The notes beneath the pieces are model-generated. The model was not told where the DNA came from and made no database searches. It saw nothing but the letters and a program-made list of their open reading frames with translations. A stretch of 64,000 bases of DNA from Serripes groenlandicus (Eukaryota; Mollusca; Bivalvia; Cardiida; Cardiidae), in assembly GCA_031761405.1 (NCBI GenBank), contig JASEVX010000011.1, positions 29,800,629-29,864,628 on the forward strand, given 5' to 3'. Below are positions 52,901-62,771 of the stretch, piece after piece. The position numbers and the translations under genes were made by a program. Positions within the stretch are counted from its first letter, which is position 1. Each line of letters starts with the position of its first letter.

Positions 52901-54056
52901 CCTGGGTAAGTTACCAGTACTTACTGGTCCATCCTGACACCAGCCAGTCCGTTGTAATGTTCAGCAATATCACGGCGTTTCCTGGGTAAGTTACCAGTAC
53001 TACTGGTCCATCCTGACACCAGCCAGTCAGTCGTAATGTTCAGTTATATCACGGCGTTTCCTTGGTAAGTTACCAGTACTACTGGTCCATCCTGACACCA
53101 GCCACTCAGTCGTAATGTTCAGTAATATCATGGCGTTTCCTGGGTAAGTTACCAGTACTACTGGTCCATCCTGACACAAGCCAACTAGTCGTAATGTTCA
53201 GTAATATCACGGCATTTCCTGGGTAAGTTACCAGTACTTACTGGTCCATCCTGACACCAGCCAGTCAGTCGTAATGTTCAGTTATATCACGGCATTTCCT
53301 GGGTAAGTTACCAGTACTACTGGTCCATCCTGACACCAGCCAGTCAGTCGTAATGTTCAGTAATATCATGGCGTTTCCTGGGTAAGTTACCAGTACTACT
53401 GGTCCATCCTGACACAAGCCAACTAGTCGTAATGTTCAGTAATATCACGGCATTTCCTGGGTAAGTTACCAGTACTACTGGTCCATCCTGACACTAGCCA
53501 ACTAGTCGTAATGTTCAGTAATATCACGGCATTTCCTGGGTTAGTTACCAGTACTTACTGGTCCATCCTGACACCAGCCAGTCAGTCGTAATGTTCAGTA
53601 ATATCACGGCATTTCCTGGGTAAGTTACCAGTACTTACTGGTCCATCCTGACACCAGCCAGTCAGTCGTAATGTTCAGTAATATCACGGCATTTCCTGGG
53701 TAAGTTACCAGTACTTACTGGTCCATCCTGACACCAGCCAGTCAGTCAGTCGTAATGTTCAGTAATATCACGGCGTTTCCTGGGTAAGTTACCAGTACTA
53801 CTGGTCCATCCTGACACCAGCCAGTCAGTCGTAATGTTCAGTAATATCACGGCGTTTCCTGGGTAAGTTACCAGTACTACTGGTCCATCCTGACACCAGC
53901 CAGTCAGTCAGTCGTATTGCAAACCCCGCAACACTGAGCGCCAAGGAGGGCAGCCATTACTATCATTATAAAAGTCTTTGGTATGACGCGGCCGGGGATC
54001 GAACCCACGACCCCCCGCACCCTAGGCGGACGCTAAACTACTAAACCACCCAGGCG
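49991..54056 (-). mobile_element. SINE-C inflated by an internal satellite
   Basis: Plus-strand left flank is the SINE tail (TTGATTGATTAATTG, TACGCCGCTTCCAACAATTG), right flank (53918-54056) the SINE head: GCGCCAAGGAGGGCAGCCAT, GGCCGGGGATCGAACCCACG, GGCGGACGCTAAACTAC. Everything between is the 79 bp array, so this is one SINE-C enlarged from about 0.3 kb to 4.1 kb. A normal copy is at 42221. Confidence 0.85.
50038..53917. repeat. 79 bp satellite, about 49 units
   Basis: Unit TCACGGCGTTTCCTGGGTAA + GTTACCAGTACTACTGGTCC + ATCCTGACACCAGCCAGTCA + GTCGTAATGTTCAGTTATA (79 bp; AGTCAGTCGT at 50101, 50180, 50259). Units differ mainly at CAGTTATA/CAGTAATA; those beyond about 52690 diverge (GGCATTTCC, CAAGCCAACTAGTCG, AGTACTTACTGG), while 51200-52680 is nearly homogeneous. 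Confidence 0.95.
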
Positions 54057-54198
54057 TTCTCAAGCAGTACCAAGGAGAACCAATTAAATGTAATTAACGT
54101 GACTAAACAGTGAGGAGTTCAAACGGAACTTGTCTCCTAAAATACAATAGTCCTTAATTATCCTCGGCTGTGAGATTCCAAAGGTTCTATTTTGTATA

Positions 54199-54422
54199 AT
54201 TAGCCCTTTCCCACCTAGAGACGCATTTTGACACATCTGCGGCAGATGACTCTTGAAAACTGTGGCAAAGAAGAAATTGCTCATGATGAGCAATTTATCC
54301 TTTTGCCACAATGTTTTCAACTTTTATTCAATAATAATTTTATTCAAGGAAATTTCCCATACTTTAGCCTAGATGTTTTCAAAGTCGTCTGCTGCAGATT
54401 TGTTGTAAGTGGGGAAGGGGAG
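54199..54422 (-). mobile_element. TTAA-A MITE
   Basis: AGCCCTTTCCCACCTAGAGA, CTGCGGCAGATGACTCTTG, stem TTGCTC-ATGAT-GAGCAA, right AAGTCGTCTGCTGCAG; terminal TTAA lost. Confidence 0.75.
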
Positions 54423-54807
54423 ATTGCTCTGAATGGATAACCCTATACTTGACGCAAACGGCTTTTATAAAGCAGTCGGAGTTTTTAAAAAACAATATTT
54501 TTAAAAAGTGCGAATCTTTCATAGTGTCAGAAATTTTGTAATCAGGCCTCATAGTTATTTTCTGTAATTAGACGTTTTCTATTTGATTTAAAGTCGTTTA
54601 ACAATTCGATTGATCCGATTTCACTCTCTCCCACATGATGACGCATGTTCCCGCATCGGCAGCAAACGGCCTTTAATAAACAAACAATTATACTGATTTA
54701 ACCTTTTGCTACATTCTTTCATCTCTTTTAATAATTATACATTTGTTTCTATTTTCATTTAGTTGTATTGTCCATATTTTCCATAGGTTAGTTAGCTTAA
54801 GGTTAAA
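54423..54807. other. Old TTAA-A scrap and unassigned DNA
   Basis: 54627-54680 (CTCTCTCCCACATGATGACG, GGCAGCAAACGGCC) is a decayed left end; no NHL coding sequence is present here, although this is where the end of the TRIM gene would be expected. Confidence 0.5.
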
Positions 54808-54890
54808 CTTATTTATTTTACATCAATGGCGGAACAAATTTTAACGCTTGATGTCTGTTTCCTGGAGACTTTACCAATAATTGCGCCGTC
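54808..54890 (-). mobile_element. SINE-like repeat fragment
   Basis: AACTTATTTATTTTACATCA, GATGTCTGTTTCCTGGAGAC and GCGCCGTCTGTGTG match 29743-29850. The TG microsatellite may have grown from its GTCTGTGTG segment. Confidence 0.65.
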
Positions 54891-54991
54891 TGTGTGTGTG
54901 TGTGTGTGTGCGTGCGTGCGTGTGTGCGTGCGTGCGTGTGTGTGTGCGTGCGTGTGTGTGTGTGTGTGTGCGTGTGTGTGTGCGTGTGTGT

Positions 54992-55077
<86 letters not shown>
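54891..55077 (+). repeat. TG microsatellite with GTGCGTGC interruptions
   Basis: Pure TG from about 54990 to the N gap, TGCG-interrupted before that. Read on either strand it gives spurious Cys-Val or Thr-His runs. Confidence 0.95.
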
Positions 55078-55277
55078 NNNNNNNNNNNNNNNNNNNNNNN
55101 NNNNNNNNNNNNNNNNNNNNNNNNNNNNNNNNNNNNNNNNNNNNNNNNNNNNNNNNNNNNNNNNNNNNNNNNNNNNNNNNNNNNNNNNNNNNNNNNNNNN
55201 NNNNNNNNNNNNNNNNNNNNNNNNNNNNNNNNNNNNNNNNNNNNNNNNNNNNNNNNNNNNNNNNNNNNNNNNNNNNN
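55078..55277. other. Assembly gap, 200 N, inside the TRIM gene
   Basis: Placeholder gap between the NHL coding exon and the TG microsatellite. The unread sequence should hold the end of the propeller, the stop codon and 3' UTR, unless the flanks are misjoined. Confidence 0.97.
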
Positions 55278-56846
55278 GTGTTGGAACTTGCCGAGAGAAT
55301 TTGCCATCTTTGGTGAAGATTTGGATACGATGGTCTGCGACTAGAATTTCATCACATTTTCCGATTGTGACGGCAGATATATGTCGAAATTGGCCATCTT
55401 TTTCTCCACGGTTCCCGAAAGTGGTCAGGAGTTTTCCTGACTGATCGAAAATGAATATTTTGCATGCCCCAATGTCAGCAACCACAATTTCTCCCCTCGA
55501 ATTCACAGCAATGTCAATTGGCTCGCCTAAACAATCATGCGTGAATTTGTTAACAATTTCCCCTTCTTCAGATAAAAATGAGATGAGTTTTGTCCTCCAG
55601 TTCACTACTGCAATATTATTGCCTGGCGTTAATGCTATTCCCATACCACTTTGATTATCAAACCCGTCCGGTCCAATATGGCGGTCAAATTCACCAAACT
55701 CATCAATGACCTTGACCCTACTATTCCCAGTGTCCAACACATAAATATTTCCTTCAGTCGTATCCATGACAACCCGTAATGGCTGCATGAAACATTGCTC
55801 GCCAGTTCCTCGTGTTCCAAACTTCCATATTGGATTATTATGATCACTTACTGTTACGCTAAATGGACTTCCTTTGATTGGACGATTAAATATTGCGACA
55901 CAGATCTTGTATGTTCCGGATTTGGGGGGTACATACAAAATCTCATATGTTCCATCAGATTTGTCCTTGATTTTTGTTTCAATGGTTTCGCCTCTATCGC
56001 TTCTCATATCGGCAATCACCGGGTCTGATCCACTCTTTCTTGGGTTGCCATGGTAATCTACAGTTGTGACAAATAGCGAGGATCTCAGATGAGTGATGGC
56101 TTTTCCACTAATTGCGGTACATAGAGCAGGGAATGTGGTACTGATTCGAATATGGCCAAAACTTTTCATAGCATTGCTAATATCTTTAAATGAATCATTA
56201 TGCCGGTATTCATACTTCAGAAAGCTGTTTTCTCTTGGTTCGGACAGAGTGCTTGTCGAATCGAGCTTCTCATTGAGGTCGCTGATCTTTTTGGTGATAT
56301 TTCTGACTTCGACCTGGTATTGCAGGCCATCGCACTCGCTCTGAACCTTTTGCTTCTCTGATTGGATCAAGTCCAGCTGTTCTTTCAAGATCGTCTTCTT
56401 TTCCTCCCTTATTTTACGTACCATGTGTAGACATTCATGCCGTCTTTTATCAACAAGCGATACCAGGTCTTGAAATGATCGATTAATGTTTTCCATTGTA
56501 CGTTCAACTGAATTCTCCAGTTGTAGTACCTCTGCTGACACATTATCAAAAGCATTGTTCAGGTTTTTAATACACAGATGGGCTTTGTATAGTAGAATCT
56601 CTGACATGCGCTTTATAGCTATAGAGAACGGAATGACTGTATGTTCGCTGGCTCCCCGTCCATTATGTTCCTCACCGGTACACTGGGGACAAAATACTGA
56701 ATCACAGGACTCGCAGAAGAGCAGTTCCTCGGATGCGTGGACGGAGCACTTTGGTATGACATCACGGCGCTGGCGAGACATAAGGTCCAACAATTGGTTT
56801 ACGATAAAGCTGGGTGGGAAAGCTATAACACCACCTCTCGGGATGG
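55278..56846 (-). CDS. TRIM2/3-like RING-type E3 ligase, exon with B-box to NHL, 3' incomplete
   Basis: Second coding exon, read leftwards. It follows a polypyrimidine tract and TTTAATTTCAG and begins with CC, completing the codon left open by the RING exon. In the joined model (residues 76-598) it codes a linker FPPSFIVNQLLDL typical of TRIMs; B-box type 2 with C109, H112, C120, C123, C128, C131, H136, H144; a coiled coil at about 162-276; a filamin-type Ig repeat at about 311-409 (DGTYEILYVPPKSGTYK, GSPFSVTV); then four NHL blades from about 413 and the start of a fifth. The order RING-B-box-coiled coil-filamin-NHL is that of TRIM2/TRIM3/TRIM71-type proteins; one B-box fits TRIM2/3 better. 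These ligases mono- or polyubiquitinate substrates bound by the propeller. About 130-150 residues, one to two blades, are missing at the gap. Which family member it is cannot be decided here. Confidence 0.93.
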
Positions 56847-56889
56847 CTGAAATTAAAAAAATAAAACATTTTAGAAATTTAATTATCAT

Positions 56890-57119
56890 TTAACCCTTTC
56901 CCTCATACGACAATTCTGCAGCAGACGACTTTGAACATATTTTGTGAAAACATAGAAAATCTCTATAATTGAATGGATAACCAATGACTAAAAGTGGAAA
57001 ACTTTGTGGCAAAAGGAGAAATTGCACGTCTAGTGCAATTTCTTCTTTTGTCACTATGTTTTCAAAAAGCTGTCTGCTGCAGAGGCGTCAGAAAGCGTCT
57101 ATATGAGGGAAAGGGTTAA
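56890..57119 (+). mobile_element. TTAA-A MITE, intronic
   Basis: Complete, 43 bp from the splice acceptor. Stem TTGCAC-GTCTA-GTGCAA; left terminus perfect. Confidence 0.9.
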
Positions 57120-57317
57120 AACATCGAAGCTGAATGTTTAAAATCTTGAACATCATGAACACCTTTGAGACAGAATATAGTACATCGTTGGTAGAAGGGA
57201 TATATAGCTCTATTTAGGAAAAACCTTCTTTACCAACAATGTTTTCAAAATTCAAAAAGTTGTCAAATGTTATCTGTTATACAAACAGGAATAGGGTTAA
57301 AACAATGGTGCCAGAGA

Positions 57318-57530
57318 TTAATCCTTTCCCTCATATAGACGCTTTCTGAAGACTCTGCAGCAGACGGCTTTTTAAAAACATAGTGACAAAAGAAGAAATT
57401 GCTCAAAACGAGCAATTTCACCTTTTGCCACAAAATATTTTCCACTTTTAGTCATAGGTTACCCGTTTAATTAATTCCCATTTTTTGACAAATTATGTTT
57501 AAAGTCGTCTGCTGCAGAATTGTCGTATCC
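57318..57530 (-). mobile_element. TTAA-A MITE, right end cut
   Basis: TTAATCCTTTCCCTCATATA, stem TTGCTC-AAAAC-GAGCAA; stops at GAATTGTCGTAT where GAGGGAAAGGGTTAA should follow. Confidence 0.8.
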
Positions 57531-57586
57531 TGACTACAGCAAGTCCGAGTTGTAATGTTAGCTCCAAAATGCTGAGTGCCAAAGAG

Positions 57587-59188
57587 TTAACCCTTTCCCT
57601 CATACGACAATTCTGCAGCAGACAACTTTGAACGTATTTTGTCAAAACATAGAAAATCTCTATAATTGAATGGATAACGTATGACAAAAAGTGGAAAACA
57701 TTGTGGCAAAAGGAGAAATTGCACAAAACGTGCAAAAGAGTTGTCGGAGGACAATATAGCTCGCCTATCAGGGCCATCGTATATCAGGGCCTACTTCAGA
57801 ACAGTTAAAGTATTAGGTAAAGTCGCACAGTATCACCTATTGCAAGATAATACACCTTTTCAATACTTTTGACAAAAATTCTAAGTTCAACTAGAATGGA
57901 GTGCTCCCCGGAGCACGTGTGTCACCTGCCGGCGCCTTGTCAGAAAATTTTAATTTTTGATAGAAAAGGGGCAATAACTCTGATATAAAAAATATTTGGA
58001 TTATCCCCCTTTTGTGAACCCATCACAAAAATTGATATAAACATTTGTCAGAAGTTTCAATCCAATCCTTTGAGCAGAAAAAAAGTAATTTGAATATTTG
58101 ACAGAAAAGGGGCAATAACTCTGATATAAAAATATTTGGATTATCCCGCTTTTGTGAACCCATCATACACATTGATATAAACATTTGTCAGAAGTTTCAA
58201 TCCAATCCTTTGAGTAGATTAAATTTTTGACAGAAAAGGGCCAATAACTCTGATATAAAAATATTTGGATTATCCCCCTTTTGTGAACCAATCACACACA
58301 TTGATATTAACATTTGTCAGAAGTTTCAATCTAATCCTTTGAGTAGAAAAAAAGTTATTTGAAAACGTGATGAAAAAGTTAGATTTTTTGACAGAAAAGG
58401 GGCAATAACTCTGATATAACTTGACCTTGACCCAGGGTCAGGACGGGTGTAGTTGGGTGCGTAGATGGACCAATAGTTCCTAAATGTATAAACTAAATAT
58501 GAATCAATCAATGTCATAATAGTGAATGCAGAGTGATATGTTAAACGTTAAACGCAAACCTTAAACCTTGTAACTGAACCAAGTAGAAATGACCTTGACC
58601 TTGACCCAGGTGCAGGACGGGTGTAGTGGTGTGCGCAGATGGATGACCAATAGTTCCTAAATGTATAAACTAAATATGAAAGCAATCAATGTCATAATAG
58701 TGACTGCAGAGTGATATGTTAAACGTTAAACGCAAACCTTAAACCTTGTAACTGAACCAAGTAGAAATGACCTTGACCTTGACCCAGGGTCAGAACGGGT
58801 GTAGTGGTGTGCGTAGATGGATGACCAATAGTTCCTAAATGTATAAACTAAATATGAAAGCAATCAATGTCATAATAGTGAATGCAGAGTGATATGTTAA
58901 ACGTTAAACGCAAACCTTAAACCTTGTAACTGAACCAAGTAGAACCAAGTAGAAATGACCTTGACCTTCACCCAGGGTCAGGACGGGTGTAGTGGTGTGC
59001 GTAGATGGATGACAAATGGTTCCTAAAGGTATAAACCCTTAAAACCCAAATGAAAACCTTAAACACAAACCTTAAACCCAAACCTTAAACCTAGGTGTCT
59101 ACGCCACCGCCGACGCCGGGGGTAACACATAAGCTCTCCTGTACTTCGTACTGGCGAGCTAAAAAGCCGTCTGAGGAAAAGGGTTAAC
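57587..59188 (+). mobile_element. TTAA-A MITE split by a 1.4 kb insertion
   Basis: Left part from TTAACCCTTTCCCTCATACG to TTGCAC-AAAAC-GTGCAA (57738), right part AAAAAGCCGTCTGAGGAAAA + GGGTTAA (59161-59188). Confidence 0.85.
57739..59160. mobile_element. 1.4 kb insertion with two tandem cores
   Basis: Near-terminal TATAGCTCGCC and GGCGAGCTAAAA inverted words. Core 1: about three units of 120-145 bp (GACAGAAAAGGGGCAATAAC, AATATTTGGATTATCCCCCT, ATTTGTCAGAAGTTTCAATC). Core 2: four units of about 175 bp (TGACCTTGACCCAGGGTCAG, GACGGGTGTAGTGGTGTGCG, TAATAGTGAATGCAGAGTGA). Non-coding. Class unknown. Confidence 0.7.
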
Positions 59189-59350
59189 TGGATTACAATA
59201 CATACCTATATCATGATACACCAATACATAACTCTATATTTACCTTTATGATATTTACATAATCTATTTTAAGAAACAGCAAATTTCCACTCTAAACTGT
59301 GCCAAACATTGTAAATATGTCACTCTATTCATAGATTGCCTACCTACTGT

Positions 59351-59559
59351 TTACCCTTTTCACTGCATACAGTAAATCCACAGATGACTTTGAAATCATC
59401 TAGGCAAACAATACACTTTGAAGACAGTTAATCATCATAAGCAAAAATACTGTCATTGTCATAACAATAACATTGAAAAGACTTGAAAACACTGTGGAAA
59501 AAGGAGAAATAAGTATATATTTTGCAGTCAAAATGCCTCTGCAGGTGGAAAAGGGTTAA
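59351..59559 (+). mobile_element. TTAA-A MITE, diverged
   Basis: TTACCCTTTTCACTGCATAC, AATCCACAGATGACTTTG; right end GGTGGAAAAGGGTTAA; hairpin lost. Confidence 0.65.
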
Positions 59560-59623
59560 TAAAATGGTACACATGTTACTTATATTGATTGAATGTTTTA
59601 TTGTAAACTGAAATCAATTTTGT

Positions 59624-59761
59624 TCAGGTATGTTTTCAAAGTCGTCTGCTTCACATTTGTTGTAATACTATGTTGGAAAGGGTTAAGTCACACTGTTTTT
59701 AAATTGTCACGTCATCTGCTGCAGATGCCTCAAAATGTGTCTGCATGAGGGAACAAATTAA
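59624..59761. mobile_element. Two TTAA-A right-half fragments
   Basis: AAAGTCGTCTGCTTCACATT...GGAAAGGGTTAA (to 59686) and CGTCATCTGCTGCAGATGCC...GAGGGAACAAATTAA (to 59761). Confidence 0.7.
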
Positions 59762-60025
59762 CCCTTTCCCACATACAGCAATTCTGCAGTAGACGACTTT
59801 GAACATATTTTGTCAAAAAATAGAAAATCTCTATAACTGAATGGATAACCTATGACTAAAAATAGAAATTCTCTATAATTAAACGGATAACCTATGACAA
59901 AAAGTGAAAAACTTTGTGGCATAAGAAGTCGCTCGTTTTGAGCAATTTCTTCTTTTGTCACTATGCTTTCAAAAAGCCTTCAGCTGCCAGGTGTCAGAAA
60001 GCGTCTATATGAGTGAAAGGGTAAA
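59758..60025 (+). mobile_element. TTAA-A MITE with internal duplication
   Basis: TTAACCCTTTCCCACATACA, CTGCAGTAGACGACTTTG; TAGAAA(A)TCTCTATAA...GGATAACCTATGAC is tandemly duplicated at 59820-59898. Right end GTGAAAGGGTAAAC. Part of a duplicated block with 60994. Confidence 0.85.
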
Positions 60026-60182
60026 CTACGTCTGAGTCTAGTGTCCTGATCATTATCGTAAGTACTAGTACTGTTACATACAGGTTCAGTAATGAAAATC
60101 ACTTGTCTGCCACTGCATTGCAACTCATCATTTCAAGCTGTGGCAGGTATTTTTTGTCGCATTATGTAGAATGATATAATGT

Positions 60183-60381
60183 TTTAACCCTTCTTGACAC
60201 ATCAACTGCAGACGACTTTCGAGATCATTGCGAACACATTTTACTTAAGCCACATTGTTTTCAATCTATTCAATATTAGATTTGGTGTTGTTTCATTTTT
60301 AGAAATGTTCAATATCTCTGACCAGAATGTTGATCAGTTGACCATTCATCTATTACAGATTTTTTGTATGTGGGTAAAGGG
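60183..60381 (-). mobile_element. TTAA-A MITE, diverged
   Basis: TTAACCCTTCTTGACACATC, CTGCAGACGACTTTCG; right end GTATGTGGGTAAAGGGC. Confidence 0.6.
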
Positions 60382-60389
60382 CTGTATTC

Positions 60390-60997
60390 ATGGAACCAAT
60401 CTGCAGCAGACGTCTTTGAAAACTTCTACACAAATATATGGAAAATCCCTATGACTGCAGGTATAATTGCTGAAAAAAGTTGAAAACATGAGTTGCAAAT
60501 GAAGAAATTGCTCGATTTGTCACATTGTTTCAATAGTCGTCTGCAGACATGTGATATCTCCCGATATCGGCGGAAGCTCCCGATTTGAAGCCTCATCTAA
60601 CGCTGCTCCCGCTCAGTCTCCCGCCGAAAATTAAAAAAAAAAAAAAAAAAAAAAATTTTTTTTTTTTTATTTTTTTCTCCTTCATATTATTGTTACAACA
60701 GATGATCGTTAATTATGTATGCATGCATGTAAACAACATGTTCACAGTCATGACCCTTAGCTAATGTCAATTTAAAGGTTGAAAAGTGTCTATTTTAGCA
60801 TCAAATGAAAAGTATATTGCAGAAAATCTTGCCGCGAAAAAAGCTCCCTATTTGGGACCCCAATCTCCCTACCAAAAATACCAAATCTCCCTATTTGGCT
60901 TTAGGAAAATATCACATGTCTGGTCGTCTGCTGCAGAGGCATCTATATGTTAAGTCACACAATCCCTCAAAATGTGTCTACATGAGGGAACAGGTTA
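60390..60997 (+). mobile_element. TTAA-A MITE split by a hAT-like MITE
   Basis: Left CTGCAGCAGACGTCTTTG to ATAGTCGTCTG (60543), right GTCGTCTGCTGCAGAGGC (60923) to GAGGGAACAGGTTAA (60997). Confidence 0.75.
60544..60922. mobile_element. 379 bp hAT-like MITE with 8 bp TSD
   Basis: TIRs CAGACATGTGATAT and ATATCACATGTCTG are perfect over 14 bp. GTCGTCTG is directly duplicated on both sides (60536-60543, 60923-60930). An 8 bp duplication and CAG start fit the hAT superfamily. Interior has TCTCCCGATATCGGCGG and an A/T homopolymer block (about 60632-60676). No ORF. Confidence 0.85.
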
Positions 60998-61224
60998 ACC
61001 CATTCCCACATACAGCAATTCTGCAGCAGACGACTTTGAACATATTTTGTCAAAAAATAGAAAATCTCTATAATTGAATGGATAACCTATGATGAAAAGT
61101 GGAAAACATTGTGGCATAAGGAGAAATTGCTCTTTTTGAGCTATTCCTTCTTTTGTCACTATGTTTTCAAGAAGCCTTCTGCTGCAGAGGTGTCAGAAAG
61201 CGTCTATATGAGGGAAAGGGTAAA
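60994..61224 (+). mobile_element. TTAA-A MITE, canonical
   Basis: TTAACCCATTCCCACATACA, stem TTGCTC-TTTTT-GAGCTA; right end GAGGGAAAGGGTAAAC, the same eroded TTAA as in its paralogue at 59758. Confidence 0.85.
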
Positions 61225-61308
61225 CTACATTAAGTCTTAGAAGTGTCCTGATCATTATCGTAAGTACTAGTACTCTGTTGCGTACAGGTTCAGTAATGAA
61301 AATCACTT

Positions 61309-61510
61309 GGGTGCCACTGCAGCAGATGGCTTTTTGAAAACATAGTGACAAAAGAAGAAATTGCACAAAACGTGCAATTTCTCCTTTTGCCACAATGTTT
61401 TTCCACTTTTAGTCATAGGTTATCCAATCAATTATGGAGATTTTCTATGTCTTGACAAAATAAGTTCAAAGTCGTCTGCTGCAGAATTGTTGAAAGAGGC
61501 AAAGGGTTAA
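61309..61510 (-). mobile_element. TTAA-A MITE, left terminus missing
   Basis: Starts at CACTGCAGCAGATGGC; stem TTGCAC-AAAAC-GTGCAA; right end GGCAAAGGGTTAA. Only 18 bp from the splice donor. Confidence 0.85.
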
Positions 61511-61529
61511 AGGGATAAAAGTTACCAAC

Positions 61530-61755
61530 CTATTGTTTCACGACATATGGGACATCGAAATGTTCCAGTATCATGTATCTGTGTATCGACTATCCTCTCC
61601 AAACAGTTACGACAAACGGTGTGTGAGCAGGGCAGGAGTTTCGGGTGATGTTCGTTACTATCATAAACACACAAACACGTGCCGCAGGTCAGAAAACTGT
61701 CGTTGAAGTCCTCATAGTTGATCGACACTGTCTCAACAAGGGTCGAGCTCATCAT
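61530..61755 (-). CDS. TRIM2/3-like RING-type E3 ligase, RING exon
   Basis: First coding exon of the gene, 75 codons plus one base. The start is a double ATG (61755 and 61752); the more upstream is used in the model. The protein begins MMSSTLVETV and carries a complete C3HC4 RING: C24-x2-C27, C43-x-H45, C48-x2-C51, C68-x2-C71 (CGTC, PCSHTVC, CRNC, CPICRETI). The RING binds two zinc ions and recruits an E2~ubiquitin. The exon ends ...ACAATAG with donor GTTGGT; the left-over G plus CC of the next exon makes Ala76, giving RETIAIPRGG, a junction that fits TRIM proteins. Two bases upstream of the ATG is TTTCTCTACTTTCAG, a good acceptor, so a non-coding 5' exon probably lies further right. Confidence 0.92.
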
Positions 61756-61757
61756 AG

Positions 61758-61773
61758 CTGAAAGTAGAGAAAA
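61758..61773 (-). promoter_or_regulatory. Probable splice acceptor before the start codon
   Basis: Minus strand TTTCTCTACTTTCAG immediately before CTATGATGAGC. Implies a 5' UTR intron; the alternative is an in-frame upstream ATG (MYFSLLSA) without splicing. Confidence 0.6.
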
Positions 61774-61794
61774 ATACATTGTAATTATTCTAGG

Positions 61795-61969
61795 TCATTT
61801 CCCACCTACAGACGCATTGTGCCGCAATAGCAGCAGACGACTTTGGCCACAATGTTTTCAATTTTATTTAACAATTAGGCTATCTTTATGGAGATTTTTC
61901 AGGTTTTTGTCACTATGTTTTCAAAGTCGTCTGCTGTAGATTTATTTGTTATATTTAGGAAAGGGTTAA
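61795..61969 (-). mobile_element. TTAA-A MITE, hairpin deleted
   Basis: TTTCCCACCTACAGACGCAT, AGCAGCAGACGACTTTGG joined to CCACAATGTTTTCAATTTTA, right end AGGAAAGGGTTAA. Confidence 0.75.
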
Positions 61970-62110
61970 GAAACCTTTTCCCACTTACAACAAATCTGCA
62001 GCAGATGATTTTGAATAGATCTAGGAGAAATTGCTCATATCTTTTGCAATTTTTCCTTTTACCATATAGTATTCTCAACTGTCTTCAATAAATATATACT
62101 TTCATTTAAT
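61970..62110 (+). mobile_element. TTAA-A MITE left fragment
   Basis: AAACCTTTTCCCACTTACAA, CTGCAGCAGATGATTTTGAA, decayed hairpin, no right end. Confidence 0.6.
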
Positions 62111-62556
62111 TATGTTGGCCATATTTGTTGCTTCCATGTAGGATTAAAGGCTTATAAATGACGCATAGACAGAATGGTTTACCTCCTTATTTACAGTAAT
62201 CTATGACAATATCAATACATAAATTATGTTCTTTTCCCTCATTCCTTTACACAGTATTGTATCAATGAACTCTGCGCAACATGTTTGGCATAATTATATA
62301 TACCCAATGCGGCTACATATAAAAAAAAATCATCCTCAGACACATATATACTTATTATGTCCTATAATATAACATACAGGAGGGTTGTGAAGTGAAGCAC
62401 AGATGCACAGCTCACTTGAGTCTAAGAAGCAGCTCATGTGATCTTGTCAGATGAAAAAACTGAACTCCCATAAAAATCTAATTTCAGATCTCCAGGCTTT
62501 GAAAAGTATGTATATACATTTAATCACCAGCATTTATAATCCAAGGGGGTCCATGA
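62111..62556. other. Unassigned sequence
   Basis: Nothing recognised; may include the promoter or 5' UTR intron of the TRIM gene. Confidence 0.3.
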
Positions 62557-62771
62557 TGCTTTCCCTCATAAAGATGCTTTCTGATGCCTTTGCAGCGGAT
62601 GACTTTTGAAACATTGTGACTAAAGGAGAAATTTCTGATGATGAGCCATTGCCTCGATTATTTCAACTCTATTTTATAATGAAACTCTTAATTATGGAGA
62701 TTTTTCACCTTTTTGCCCATATATTTTCAGAGTCGTCTGCTGCAGAATTATTTTATGTGGGAAAGGGTTAA
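62557..62771 (-). mobile_element. TTAA-A MITE
   Basis: GCTTTCCCTCATAAAGATGC, TTGCAGCGGATGACTTTTG; right end TGTGGGAAAGGGTTAA. Confidence 0.75.

Larger units (their letters stand above)
56847..61529 (-). other. Intron of the TRIM2/3-like gene
   Basis: 4,683 bp between donor ATAG^GTTGGT and acceptor TTTCAG^CCATCC, phase 1 on both sides. It is nearly all repeat: about ten TTAA-A copies or pieces, a 1.4 kb tandem-cored insertion and a hAT-like MITE. Confidence 0.85.

Noticed and set aside
55278..55444. Overlapping plus-strand ORFs opposite the NHL exon
   Set aside because: Antisense shadows of the TRIM coding exon.
54871..56889. Single 672-residue ORF with a Thr-His tail
   Set aside because: It reads through 200 N and a microsatellite; only residues before the gap are supported, and its first 14 residues are intronic.
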